Of a stretch of DNA of 34,639 nucleotides, positions 19,543-30,175 are shown piece after piece. Within the stretch, counting starts at the first letter, position 1, and every line of letters starts with the position of its first letter. The stretch comes from Nemertoderma westbladi (lineage: Eukaryota > Xenacoelomorpha > Nemertodermatida > Nemertodermatidae): assembly GCA_032718475.1 (NCBI GenBank), contig JAUCBJ010004604.1, forward strand, positions 1-34,639, given 5' to 3'. The notes beneath the pieces were generated by a model. It was not told where the DNA came from. It was given only the letters and a program-made list of their open reading frames with translations, and searched no databases. A program made the position numbers and the translations under genes.

Positions 19543-21984
19543 CTAGTACTACTACTACTACTAGGATCGGCATGCTGCATTGCAGCTGCATTTTTAAGAA
19601 TGCTGTGCCGGCTTGTCAACAAAACTGCACCGCCACAACTCCCTATCACCCATGACATTTGCTAGATCATCCGCATCTTCAAGGCCAGTGTCCTTTAAGA
19701 TGCGTCTCAAGAAAGTCATGGGCTGTCCACCATACTTATTCACTCCATGAGGCTGCCAAAGTACAAGATTATGCACAGGCTGGTCCTCACGGCGAAAGCA
19801 ATGTCCTGCAAAGCAGAGGCGATTTTGTTCTAGTGTCAAGCTTGGGGGAACCAATGAGACACCTCCAATGTTATATAGTGTCTGGTTGGAGATGTGTGCA
19901 TTGTACTTGACACAATGAACCTGGCGTAGCATTCTTGTGAATGTGCCATCCAGAGATTTGGTGTCCTCAGCAGTTAGAGCCCAGCATGGACTCCCGTAGA
20001 GGAGTACTGGAACTACTGCTGCTCTAAATAATCGGACCTTAAGTTTCCGATTAATTCTCGGTGACTTCCAAATCCTGGAAAGCCTATTCAAGGCTGCCCA
20101 TGTCTTTCCCTACGTATTCGAAGGTCCTCACCTGACTTCCGGATCCATGATCCCAGGTAACATAAGTCGTCCACATGCTCAAGCATACCATCCTTTGAGC
20201 TTATGCTCATCCGATCAGAGACTTGCTGAGGACTTTCAAAGTTAACTGTCAAAATTTTGGTCTTTCGGGAGTTAATAAAAAGACCAACACTAGAAGCAGC
20301 ATGTTCTAATGAGCTGAGGAGCCGTTGGGCTCCCTCTAGTGATTCTGAGAGTACTCCTAAGTCATCAGCAAAGTCTAGATCAGTTAGGTACTTGGCAGGA
20401 TTTCCTCGACTTCTGGAGCCAGTAGGTGGAGTTATCATCACCCCATCATCATTATAATGTTCTAAGGACATGCGTAGAACATAGTCAACCACAATAATGA
20501 ACAAGAATGGTGCAAGTGTGTCTCCTTGGAGGACGCCCCATAACACTTCAAATGGTTCTGTGTCACCGTCAACAGTGACACAATAATGTTGTTGAACCAT
20601 CGTATACTGATCTTATTGCTGCAATAATTTCATCAGGAATCCCATATAATGAAAGTATGCTGAACATACGTGAGCGAGAGACTAAATCAAAGGCCTTGAA
20701 GAAGTCAACAAAGATAACAGCCAGATGCCTGTCTTTCTTTTTTGTTAATTCTTCAATTATCCTTCTAAGTGCCAAAATGGGCTCCATGGTACCACGACCT
20801 TTACGGAACCCATTCTGATTTCCACGGAGCAGTCTCTCAATGGGATCCCTGATGCGATTTAATAGAATCCTATTGTATAGCTTTGCAGCAATCGAGATCA
20901 ATGAGATTCCCCGAAAAGAACTATAGAGTGTTAGGTTGCCCTTCTTGGGAACTGGCACCAACTTATTTGTTTTCATTTCTTGTGGGACTCTTGTTGTTCG
21001 GTACATGTCTAATATGATGGGATAGATGAGCTTTAAACACTCAGGTATTTTAAAGACCTCAGGGGGAACACCATCTACTCGACTGGCACGATTGGTCTTA
21101 ATGCTCTTTGCAGCAGCCTTCACTTCTGCAAAGGAGATATCGCCAATGGGAATATCTCGGAGTACAGACTCAGACACTTTTACTTCTATAAAGTTATCAG
21201 GCAATACCCTGTCATTATTGAGGAGCTTTTCAAAGTGGGCTTTCCAACCATTGAGGCGATTGGCTGGTGATTCAGCCTTAACCTTGGTGGTTGGTTGGCT
21301 TTTCCGCCCAGTAAGCAAGTTGATCGATTTCCATGCCTGGGATGATTGCCTGCTGTCGTCAGCATCATTGATGGCATCAACCTGTTTGTTTATTAGCTCC
21401 TGTAGATTAACAGAGTACTGCCTGTTCAGGGACCTAGATGCAGCCTTAACTGCATTCTTGGCCGCTGTAGTCTGTTTGAGTCGGGACTCTTTCTGCGCCT
21501 TATGAAGGTCATTTCGGCACTTTTGAATTTTGTTGTCAGTCCAGGGGGCCCTTTTCCTGTTTCGAGGGTATACAGGAACTGTTTCTGCAGCTGCTAACTT
21601 AACTGCTTCTGTAAAGGCAGTATAGCCCTCACAGTGATCTGCCGCCTCAGAGGCAAGAGCCTCATACCTGTTGCTCAGCTGTAGTGTGAAGCTGGATCTT
21701 ACACTTGGTTGTTGCAACAGAGAGGACCAGTCATGTCGTGGCAAGGCAGATTTAGTTGTTCTGCTAGCACGCAGAGTAAGTCTTACCTTGGCCACAATAA
21801 GGCGGTGATCACTGGGGAAGGGTCGAAGTGTAAATGCATTACAGTCTTGTATAGAGCTCCTGTATTTCCTACGAAACAGAATATGGTCTATCTGAGACTT
21901 GTGACCACTGGGTCCACTATGAGTCCATAGCTTTCCAGTTCGCTTCTTGAACTGGGTTCCAGCCAAAAACAATCCATTTCCAGA
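19543..21984 (-). mobile_element. 5'-truncated RTE-like LINE inserted in element B pol
   Basis: 2,442 bp on the minus strand. The element starts inside its endonuclease domain at 21984 and ends in a TAG/TAC triplet tail at 19543-19561. It is flanked by the 225-bp TSD. It is the same family as the fragment at 1-114. Deleting 2,667 bp (LINE plus one TSD copy; 889 codons) rejoins the integrase side of pol in the same frame. The RTE-like assignment rests on the arrangement of endonuclease, RT and C-terminal motifs from memory and is tentative at clade level. Confidence 0.88.
19594..21984 (-). pseudogene. LINE ORF: endonuclease C-terminus, reverse transcriptase, C-terminal domain
   Basis: Three frames follow each other (21984-20569, 20600-20088, 20091-19594), so there are two frameshifts, near 20580 and 20095. 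First frame: the end of an APE-type endonuclease with QIDHILFRRK and PFPSDHRLIVAKV, a long linker, then RT fingers with VPVPKKGNLTLYSSFRGISL, NGFRKGRGT and VIFVDFFKAFDLV. Second: GVLQGDTLAPFLF and the catalytic LDFADDLGVL, then INSRKTKILTVNF and LCYLGSWI. Third: the C-terminal domain VLLYGSPCWALT, LCFAGHCFRR, VLWQPHG, to a stop at 19594. The apparent start codon upstream (22017) lies in the TSD, not in the LINE. Confidence 0.88.
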
Positions 21985-22209
21985 GATACCGCTCCACCGA
22001 CATCCGAGCAGGTCCATGCTATTAAAGATCTTCCCAAATATAAAGTATCAGATAGGTTTCTGACGGAGAAGATCAGTTACCAGGAGCATGAAGAAACCAA
22101 TAAGCAGATACTGAGACTCCTGCAATGCTATGAAGATTCCGATAAGTATTTCCTGCTGTTGAGAAATCCACAGATGTGCTTAAGGGATCGTTTCTCTAGC
22201 ACAATGATA
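21985..22209 (+). repeat. Right copy of 225-bp target-site duplication
   Basis: Partner of 19318-19542. It is also in frame with the downstream integrase, because 2,667 bp separate equivalent positions. The pol frame is open through this copy from 21988. Confidence 0.92.
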
Positions 22210-23537
22210 GATGGGTTAATACGCGTTGGAAGGAGACTAACTAATGCTCCATTATCCTTTGACACTAAGTTTCCCATACTCATTAGAAATCTTGAAATAC
22301 AAATCAAGATGATTGTAGATGTTCACAGTAGGCTTTACCATGCTGGTAGAGAACGAGTTCTTAGCGAAATTCGAACTCGCTATTACTTCCATAAACCCCG
22401 TCGAGCTCTGAACCAAGTTCTTAGGAACTGTATACCCTGTAGGAAAGCATTCAGTAGGCCTTTAACACAGCGAGAGGCAGAATTACTTAGGGAACGAGTA
22501 AGCTTCTATGAACCACCCTTTACTAATACCGGTGTGGATTTATTTGGCCCCATTGAAGTATATCGTGCTAGGACTATAGTCAAGCGATGGTGTGTCATCT
22601 TTGTCTATATGACTTGTAGAGCGATCCATCTAGATATGGTGAACGATCTATCTACCAACAGCTTCATACTGAGTTTACGCCGACAGATCGCTCGCTTTGG
22701 AACTAGCAACACGATGAGATCTGATAAGGGAACGAACTTCATTGGCGCCAATAATGAGATCAAAGCTTACGTTAAAGATTGGAACCAAAGACAGGTGGAC
22801 GATCAGCTAAGGGTAATAGCATCTAGCTGGACCTTCAACGCCGCCGACGCCCCTTGGTGGGGAGGAAGTTGGGAGAGATTAATAAGGAGCGTGAAGACCG
22901 CATTTCACTTTATAGTGCCGTGCCGCGCGTATCTCACTGACAAACTTTTGCGGACGTTAATGGAAGAAATCGCCGCCTATCTTAACGAGAGACCGCTTAT
23001 GCCAGTCTCATCGAGTCCCGACTCCCTAGAAGCGCTAACACCCGCGCATTTCCTACTGTAGAAACCTGTAGTCATGCTCCCACAATCGGAAATCACGGAC
23101 GGAGACGAATACTGTCGACAAACTTGGCAACTTATGCAGTTATTATCCCGTTGTTTCGCTGACCATTTCGAAAAACATTATCTGCCTATGCTACCTACCT
23201 ACGAACCAAGTGGTTTGCGCAGCAAGAAATCGTCAGCGCCGGAGACATGTTCCTTATTGTGGAATCAGATCTTCCACATAAGCGGTGGCAGACAGGTCGT
23301 ATCATCGAGACTCATATATCCGATGATGGTTTAGTGCGATCGGTAGAACTCGTCGTCATGCGACGTAACTTTAAGAAACCTGGAATTGTATTCGAAACAC
23401 AGCAACTCAATCGCCCAGTTGGTCGTTTATGTTTACTGGAAAGAGACAGAGAACTATCCGGAAACTATGGAAGGCAAGATACACTTCTCACGACCACCTC
23501 CCTAATCCAACAAACATCTAGGGACTCCCCAACGTAA
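22210..23537 (+). pseudogene. Element B integrase and C-terminal domain
   Basis: Motifs in order: the HHCC-type zinc region (HSRLYHAGRERVL with CIPCRK) at about 22322-22446; the integrase core with Asp in NTGVDLFGP (22537), Asp in MRSDKGTNF (22723) and Glu in GGSWERLIRSVK (22873), giving spacings of 62 and 50 residues; then HFLL at 23047, followed by an in-frame TAG (23059-23061). A frameshift near 23247 leads to the BEL-type C-terminal domain (DUF5641-like) with RWQTGRIIETHISDDGLVRSVE and RPVGRLCLLERD, ending at 23537. All three catalytic residues are present, but the stop and frameshift disable the C-terminal part. Known role: integration of the cDNA. Confidence 0.9.
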
Positions 23538-24276
23538 CCGCGTCTGGAGTGGGTGTGTGACTACATTATTTTATATTTGTTTTTATTATTTTTATATTTA
23601 TGTATGTATTATTACCTAATTTTATTATTATTATCGTTTTCTTTAATTTTATTTAGTATAATGTTATTTTAGCGATTGTTTAGTAGATTAGTGCAATATA
23701 TATTCGTGTTTATTACTTAATTACTTATATTATATATTTAGTGCAACGGCGAGAAATAATTATTTTTCTCTTTCCTTACTGTCTGTATAATATTATAAAT
23801 ATGTGACTACAGTAAGATGAAATGTCCGTACTTATTAAAGTACAATAAAGCTCCTACTATACTCAAGTATTATTGGTAAGTAGAGTATTAGGAATGCAAA
23901 GTTCAGATCCTTGTGTCTCGGCTAAACCAAGCTCTGGGTAGACCTTGGAAACGACTTGCCTCTTCTCACTGACATTGCTTCTTGCAATATTGCTCTCATA
24001 CCGTATATTAAATAATACATATAGTAGCGTGATGTCCCTTTAACAGTAGCGTAAAACGCAAAATAAATCTGTTAAACCCTTTGACCATCTGCCATTCTAG
24101 TCGATTAAGATATCGCGGCACCCACCGATATACTTGAAAGACAAAATTCTAGAATCAGTGGTTAACGTCCCCAGACATGTTCTGGAATAAATCGGTGCCC
24201 ATCTTAAATATTAAATATTTAATATTTATAAAAATCTGTCAAAACAAATATAATAGAGTAAATGCTTACAAGTTAA
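23538..24276 (+). other. Non-coding, AT-rich region after pol
   Basis: No open frame of interest. The first 250 bp are T/A-rich. AATAAA occurs at 23844-23849. From about 24060 there is a unit (AATCTGTTAAA ... CCCCAGACATGTTCTGGAATAA ... TTAAATATTAAAT) that recurs, diverged, at about 25728-25875. Without the intervening MITE the two copies are about 240 bp apart, a degenerate tandem duplication. Confidence 0.5.
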
Positions 24277-25694
24277 CCCTATTACCACTGGGGTGTTTTG
24301 ACCATTAGCACCACTGGGGGGGGGGGGCCGATTCGGCCCACCCACTATATTTTTGTAGTCGTCCAATGAAATCCTACAAAATTTGGGCTGTTGGTGAAAC
24401 AACTATAGATGAACACTACCAAATCTTAAAAAGTTAAAATTTCATAAGCAGGGTCTCATAATTTTGATGAAAAATAAAAGTAGTCCCAGGACAAAATTAG
24501 AAAATTTTTCGTTTTCTAAAAACTAATAGTGTGGCAGTGTTGGCTAGGTTTAGTAGGTTTTTCAAGACGCTGAATCGAATGTGATTATATTCCACTTCCA
24601 AAAATTGAAGTGGATGCTATTTTTCGTGCACCTAAGAAGTGGGCGTGGCACTTCAAATTTTGAAAAATTAGATATTCAGAAAATGCCCCTAATTTTTTTA
24701 TTTCAACGCATCTTTATGGGTTTTCTGGGCCGCTGAATCGATTGAAAGTAATATAGAAGCCTGAAGACTGAGTGGTTCGCCATTTTTGGTGCACCAAAAT
24801 TAGGGCGTGGCACTTCAAATTTTGAAAAATACGAGATTCGGAAAATAAACCAAAATTGAAATTTTAACGAATTTATATAGGTTTTCCAGACCGCTGAATC
24901 GATTGAAAGTAATATAGAAGCCTGAAGACTTAGAATTTAGCCATTTTTTGAAATCAAAACTTTAGTGTTTTTTCCGAATAAATAAATTTTGAAAATTTGA
25001 AGTGCCACGCCCTAATTTTGGTGCACCGAAAATTACGTACACAAAGGATTTCAGGCTTCTATATTACTTTCAATCGATTCAGCGCTCCAGAAAACCTATA
25101 AAATTAATTTGAAATCAAAACTTTAGTGAATTTTCCGAATCTCGTTTTTTTCAAAATTTGAAGTGCCACGCCCTAATTTTGGTGCACCAAAATTGGCGAA
25201 CCACTAAGTCTTCAGGCTTCTATATTACTTTCAATCGATTCAGCGCTCCAGAAAACCTACAAAAATGCTTTGCAAATCAAAACTTTAGTGTATTTTCCGA
25301 ATCTCGTATTTTTCAAAATTTGAAGTGCCACGCCCTAATTTTGGTGCTCCAAAAATGACGTACCACTACACTTACATACTTGTATAGAGCATTAGAGTGA
25401 TCCAAACCAATAAAAATAAATAAAAATAGCCCAAACACAAATAATTACTAAATCACAAATGACTTTGTAAAATTCGAAAATTTCAAAAAATTTGGTGCTG
25501 GAGACCAAATTTTGAGGTGACACCCACATCGAAAAGTAGAAATCCAATTGCAACGGCGTTTTTTGCAAAAGATGCGGCATTAAATTTGGCTAATTCTCAC
25601 AAAAAATTGGGCCGGTACGTAATGTGGTTGCATAGTTACAGCAACTAAAAACTAGGAAGGGGCCGATTCGGCCCCCCCCCCAGTGCTAATAGGG
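24277..25694. mobile_element. piggyBac-like non-autonomous element (MITE), 1,418 bp
   Basis: TTAA at 24273-24276 and 25695-25698 flank terminal inverted repeats CCCTATTA(C/G)CACTGGGG, followed by a G run and the palindrome GGCCGATTCGGCCC near both ends. TTAA target duplication with CCC-starting termini is the piggyBac signature. Inside are subrepeats of about 163 bp: GGGCGTGGCACTTCAAATTTTG lies in one orientation at about 24641 and 24803, and inverted at about 24993, 25152 and 25318. CGCTGAATCGATTGAAAGTA is likewise inverted across a centre near 24950. No transposase is encoded. Confidence 0.85.
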
Positions 25695-25698
25695 TTAA

Positions 25699-26671
25699 CT
25701 CTAGAAAATCTATAAATCAAAATCTGTTAAAATTTAGATCCTTTAGAAATTATAGTTGATTAAGATATCGTAGCACTTGCCAATACTCTTAAAAGGACAA
25801 ATTTCCTAGAATTAAGGATCCCAGTCCCCAGACATGTTCTGGAATAAAATTGTGTCTATTTTAATATTAAATAATAAAATTTACGGGAATAAATTTTAAA
25901 TTCATATCCTCTCATGAATTTTATAAATTGTCATTTTATACAATTTATAACATGTCCAAAATTCCATTAATTAATAGATCATGGGAGCGGAGATTCACCC
26001 TATTAAGTATATGAGTGTGCGAGAATCTCCAATATATAGTCAATAGCCGATAAAATTCATAAAATCATGTATAAAGGGGAATATTGACAATTAAAGAATT
26101 ACTATTAAATAGCATCCCAGATCTGTATGCATGAGAATTACCCTAATTCTACTGCTAGCTTTCCATAATGTCACCATAGCAACAACCACGCTAGAATTAG
26201 AAGCGAGTTAAAAGAACAATAGAAAGCTTGCCCCATTGAATAGCATACGGAATAAATAGCACACTGCTAGTATCCAGGGATACATAATAATAACGTGGCA
26301 TTCTGGAAGACACTTGACTAACGGACAAATGGCCCGAATGTGTACAATTTGTGACAGTTGTGTGGAATTTGTGCATTTATAGGTGAATGTTACTACTAAA
26401 GTGTGTTTACAGTAGCGAGTCGCAATTGTGAAAGTAACCCTAACTCTCCAGTAAGAACCTGAAGTAAATCTAAGCCTTTGGGACGGACGGTGGAGTGACT
26501 CGCGCTGGTTGTTGTTGTCATTGTGTAGCTACTACGTTGGCGAGAGACACAGCAGCGACAGTACATCAGCACTGAGGATCTTGCGCTGTCCGGGGGCATT
26601 GAGGGGGAGGCAGCAACGACCGCTAGCTTAATTATGATTAATTATAATATCGATAAACTCATATAGCAGCT
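25699..26671 (+). other. Non-coding region preceding the third ORF of element B
   Basis: AT-rich from 25699 to about 26380, including the second copy of the 240-bp duplicated unit. From about 26400 to 26640 the GC content rises (GGGACGGACGGTGGAGTGACTC, GGGGGCATTGAGGGGGAGG). It has no long plus-strand frame and looks like a leader for the following ORF. The 67-codon minus-strand frame at 26396-26599 has no recognisable motif. Confidence 0.4.
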
Positions 26672-28713
26672 ATGACTGAGTTGATAGAAGATGATCTTGG
26701 TATCAGGGAGCGATATACCCTACCATTGCAAGCATTTGTTGATAGTTTAATAAGCGGCGACGCTAGTCAACCTACTACGGAGAACGATGGCCGTTATATC
26801 GAACCGCCAATGTCAAAGGAACAGCTCATGTGTGAATTGGACTATAGAAAATTCACCGCTCGCTATACGCATCGTAAGAGTACGTATATGGACTTCTTAA
26901 CCACTGGTCATCCTATCGATTTACACGATACGGACGATGTAGACACCGAAAGGGAAATGATCCTATTTAAATATCATACCCAGCAGAGTCGGAACAAAAA
27001 ACTGAAAATCGAACACGAAAAATTCTATTCGAAATCGACTCGAAAGAGAGGATGTTAAAGAACCGGATAAACACAGTCACTTCAACGTATATTTGGAATT
27101 CTTGAGAGAAACATTGTAAAACTGGAGAACGATCACCCGCGTTTCGCCTACAAGATGTGCGTCTTTGGTATTATTGCGATGAATGCCCTAGACCCAACCA
27201 ACAAACGGAAAGACATAAACATCCGTGGAGACGTTGCGCTAAACACAGTTTTACTCGCTATACTTACGGAAGTTTCGAGCGAAACTTGTTCGACGTACGT
27301 ATCACCTACGCTCGCTCGACTCAAACGATCCTTAAATAAACCGATGATCAGAGTTCCAGAATACTCGGTCAGACCTCCTCATTCCCTGGTGAGACCTCAG
27401 ACTCTTGATCCTAATAGTATGACGGATCCTCCTGAACTGTACTCATTGTTCAAAGATCTAGTGTTACCCGAACAATTAGTCGGTGACACTCCGGTTGTGA
27501 GCTCCCTAGATATTCGCCATCCTACCTAGCCGGATTGGGATGCGGACATTTAATATCGCTGTTCAACCCGTATAATCGTCCTGGTTTAACCCCGATACAA
27601 CCTGTCACCGAGGTGGAGGAGAGAGTTGAACAAAACGCGTTAGACACTATTCGACAAAGGATTGGAAAAGGAACCTACGATTATTTAGAGAAACGTAAAT
27701 TGCAGCAGCAAGTCCCTGCGGTAAACAAATTAGTTTTATCTCAGTTCGATCGGGAAATCCAGAATCTCTAAGAAGATATCGAACTTGGACGACCCTACTC
27801 TCTGCAAGAGTTCTGGACGCATGCTTCCAATGACAAGCGGAGGAAAATCAGCTCGAGGAGAAACACATCGAAATGGATGAGAGAGAAGAAGCAGCTTTAG
27901 CCCAACCAGAAGCTCAAATCCTTATGACTGATCTCTATTCCAAAACCATCATTCATCCCTCGATGGTTCCCCATTTCGGAGACAAACTCTTCGCTACGGT
28001 ACAGCCCCAACCGGTTGATATCATCCTAAGATCTCGAGATCTTATCGCTGACGCTCCTATGTTACAGCGTCCGCCAATCGAGGCCACTCGTGTTGACGGT
28101 ATACTCGTTGAACCTCCGGACAATTGAGTGGATCTTGTCCATTGTATGGTACATGAGGTCAACCTACGCGCTAGACCTTTACCGAACTCATTTTATGGGA
28201 TCAAAGACCACCCCTATTATGTAAATTTAACTCAATATTATATGGTGAAACCAGAAGATCCTACATACAGTTTAAAGTTTCTACCATTGATAAATCCCAT
28301 AGTGATTTGTTCATAAACTTGCATCCAGAGTTAAAGAAATTCATAGACAACCATATGAATATAGAGCCCGAGAACGCGAGTTAGAAAGAACCATCAAACC
28401 GAGGAAATTTCTCACTACTCATGGTCCACCTACCGCTCTCGTGCAGACGACTCGTCAGGAACCCGTAATAGCTGCTGTCTTGAAACGTGCTCTGAAGGTT
28501 GCTCGACCTCGCTCCACTGAGGTTGATAACGATCAACCGGGTACCTCGACCGGCGGATACACCGACCGTAACCCTAAACCTTCCGATGCAATTGTATTGC
28601 ACCTTTCACCCAGGAGTTATAGCCCTCCTAGTAAAGTGGCTCGCCCCAAAGAGAAAAGGACTCTTGCTAGCCTCAAAAAACTGTGTAAACGCCGTTTGCG
28701 TAAGAAGGACTAA
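26672..28713 (+). pseudogene. Third ORF of element B, unknown protein, broken
   Basis: About 2 kb of interrupted plus-strand coding sequence between pol and the 3' LTR. The open pieces are 26672-27058, 27155-27529, 27535-27771, 27873-28127, 28128-28316 and 28441-28713, joined by frame changes (for example near 27050) and single stops (TGA 28125-28127). If continuous, it would be about 680 codons. The N-terminus (MTELIEDDLGIRERYTLPLQ) follows a GC-rich leader. The body is soluble-looking, mixed charged, with Pro-rich stretches. The end is strongly basic (PKEKRTLASLKKLCKRRLRKK). I see no signal peptide, transmembrane segment, furin-like site or any domain I know. The position is where some LTR elements keep an env gene, but the sequence gives no support for env. 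It ends 56 bp before the 3' LTR. Confidence 0.6.
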
Positions 28714-28769
28714 CTGTTTAGAGTATTTTTATATTTTTTAAATTTTATAGAATTAATTTCTGGGAGCAG

Positions 28770-29917
28770 TGTAAAAGCTTTTGCGGACATAACAAGCCAA
28801 TTTCTCCGCAATGTACCGTGTAGGTGCTTTAGTGGGCATAACAAGCCATTTTCTCCGCAATGTGCCGTGTAGGTGCTTTAGCGGACATAACAAGCCATTT
28901 TCTGCCGCAATGCGCCTAATACTCTAAAAGACTGGAACTCAGATGACGAAATCTGTCAGCTGATTTATTGTAAACGTGGAACCTCTCTTTGTTCGGCTCA
29001 ACCAATCAGAGCGATTTTCATTTTATGTTGGACAAGGGCCTATGTAAAACCGCGCAATGCATTACGGTCTTTGTTTACCTTTCTGAGCGAGAGAACTGCT
29101 TGGAAATCTTCTGCTACTTCGGTTGTGGAAGTTTCAGACTTTGCCTAAAGATCTGATGGCTTTGATTACGGAACATAAATCTATTATCTGTGCAACTCAT
29201 ACCTGAATAACACATATTAAACTGACTTTTCACCGCATTATTTACTTCTGCTTACTGTCTGTTATTAATTGTTGTATATTGTTGGATATGTTGTTATATT
29301 TGGAGAATACCGATAAATAATCATAAAACCCCCAATCTTCTTGATTACTGAAGGTAAGAGGGACCGGTTACCTGTAGCAATTGCGACTTACATTATAGTG
29401 GTTTTTGTGTGAATTAAATGCTATTTCATAATCCCTACATGTGTCAGTTGCTATCCTCCTTATATATGATCAAATTCAGTGACGGTCAGCAGATCAGTGT
29501 GAAGTATTGTGAAGTCGTGTGCAGTAGGGTGACAGATAATAAAGCATCTCCTAAAGAATGCGCTATTTACAAAACTAATTAGCCATCTAGTTGTGATTAG
29601 TATAAGTCATAACTCTGTTTTTATACTTAAAGCACCACGTCCTAAAGGAACTGTTAATATTTCCCCGAAAGTAAATATATTTGTCAGAGATTATATAGTA
29701 ACGATCAATCGAATAATACAGTAGGTCTACAACGCAATAACGTCAAAGCACCCGAATCCAGTCTCCCTTAACCGTGGGTGAATGATCGCGCACAGACTGG
29801 CTTCGGCAGATATAACTTCAGTACATAAAATAATTGGTCTAGGCTAAAGTCGATTTATAAACAAGAAGACAACTAAATTTGGCAGGTTAAACTGCTAAAG
29901 GTCTAAAAGCGTGAACA
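28770..29917 (+). repeat. 3' LTR of element B
   Basis: Same length and order as 4398-5545. It starts TGTAAAAGC and ends GTGAACA, followed by the TSD GCTGG. AATAAA is at 29538-29543. A short purine-rich run (GGGAGCAG) directly precedes it as a weak polypurine-tract candidate. Confidence 0.92.
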
Positions 29918-29922
29918 GCTGG

Positions 29923-30167
29923 AGATGATCCATTCGAGCACCTTCTTTCTGGAATTCGTGCGTCTTATCCACTGAACTAAATTAATTTCTAATCAATAGT
30001 TCTAATCAAATGTTATTGTTTATTTTATTAATAAATGCTAGCTACCATAAATTCTAGAATATAAATGAGTTCAATATCAAAATTTTCATTCATGAATAGT
30101 CTTAAAATGTAAAAAAAATTACTTGCAATTTTTTTGAAAATATGCCCCCGTTTCCGAAAAAAGAGCC
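29923..30167. mobile_element. Right part of the TIR element (MITE) split by element B
   Basis: 30104-30167 is the inverted repeat of 4013-4075 (TTGCAATTTTTTTGAAAATATGCCC... to CCGTTTCCGAAAAAAGAGCC). It is followed directly by the right 8-bp TSD GTATTTGG (30168-30175). The inner part (29923-30100) shows weaker inverted similarity to the left half (TTCTAGAAT, TAGCTAG). Confidence 0.75.
29925..29982 (-). other. Degenerate tRNA-like sequence (A and B box)
   Basis: On the minus strand TAGTTCAGTGG (29979-29969) fits the Pol III A-box consensus TRGYNNARNNG. GCTCGAATG (29939-29931) is a partial match to the B-box GTTCGAATC, 29 bases further on. The arms do not fold into a clean cloverleaf by eye, so it is at most a tRNA pseudogene or a SINE head. 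Confidence 0.3.
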
Positions 30168-30175
30168 GTATTTGG

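Larger units (their letters stand above)
4398..29917 (+). mobile_element. Element B: 25.5-kb BEL/Pao-type LTR retrotransposon with nested insertions
   Basis: Seen: two direct repeats of exactly 1,148 bp (4398-5545 and 28770-29917), each starting TGTAA and ending GAACA, flanked outside by the 5-bp repeat GCTGG (4393-4397 and 29918-29922). BEL/Pao elements usually make 4-6 bp TSDs. Plus-strand coding between the LTRs has BEL-type order: gag, zinc knuckles, protease, RT, RNase H, integrase. Subtracting element A, the LINE, the short insertion and the piggyBac-like MITE leaves roughly 14 kb, large for the group, and includes an extra ORF before the 3' LTR. By eye the LTRs differ at about 20 sites with no indels. 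All coding regions are interrupted, so this copy cannot be autonomous. No obvious tRNA primer-binding site follows the 5' LTR, and only a short purine run (GGGAGCAG) precedes the 3' LTR. Confidence 0.9.

Noticed and set aside
25158-25580. Short frames inside the piggyBac-like element
   Set aside because: They fall on its inverted subrepeats and show no transposase motif.
13356-28127. UGA recoding in element B, since several in-frame stops are TGA
   Set aside because: Only 19240 falls on a clearly conserved Trp. The TGA at 18946 replaces an expected Gly, and TAA and TAG stops and frameshifts also occur. Ordinary decay explains the pattern.
26672-28713. An envelope gene
   Set aside because: No signal peptide, transmembrane segment, cleavage site or fusion-peptide-like stretch is visible; position alone is not evidence.
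4013-30167. A giant Maverick-like or cargo-carrying DNA transposon
   Set aside because: The inverted repeats belong to a short MITE opened by element B. No polymerase B, capsid or DDE transposase of such an element is encoded on the inside.
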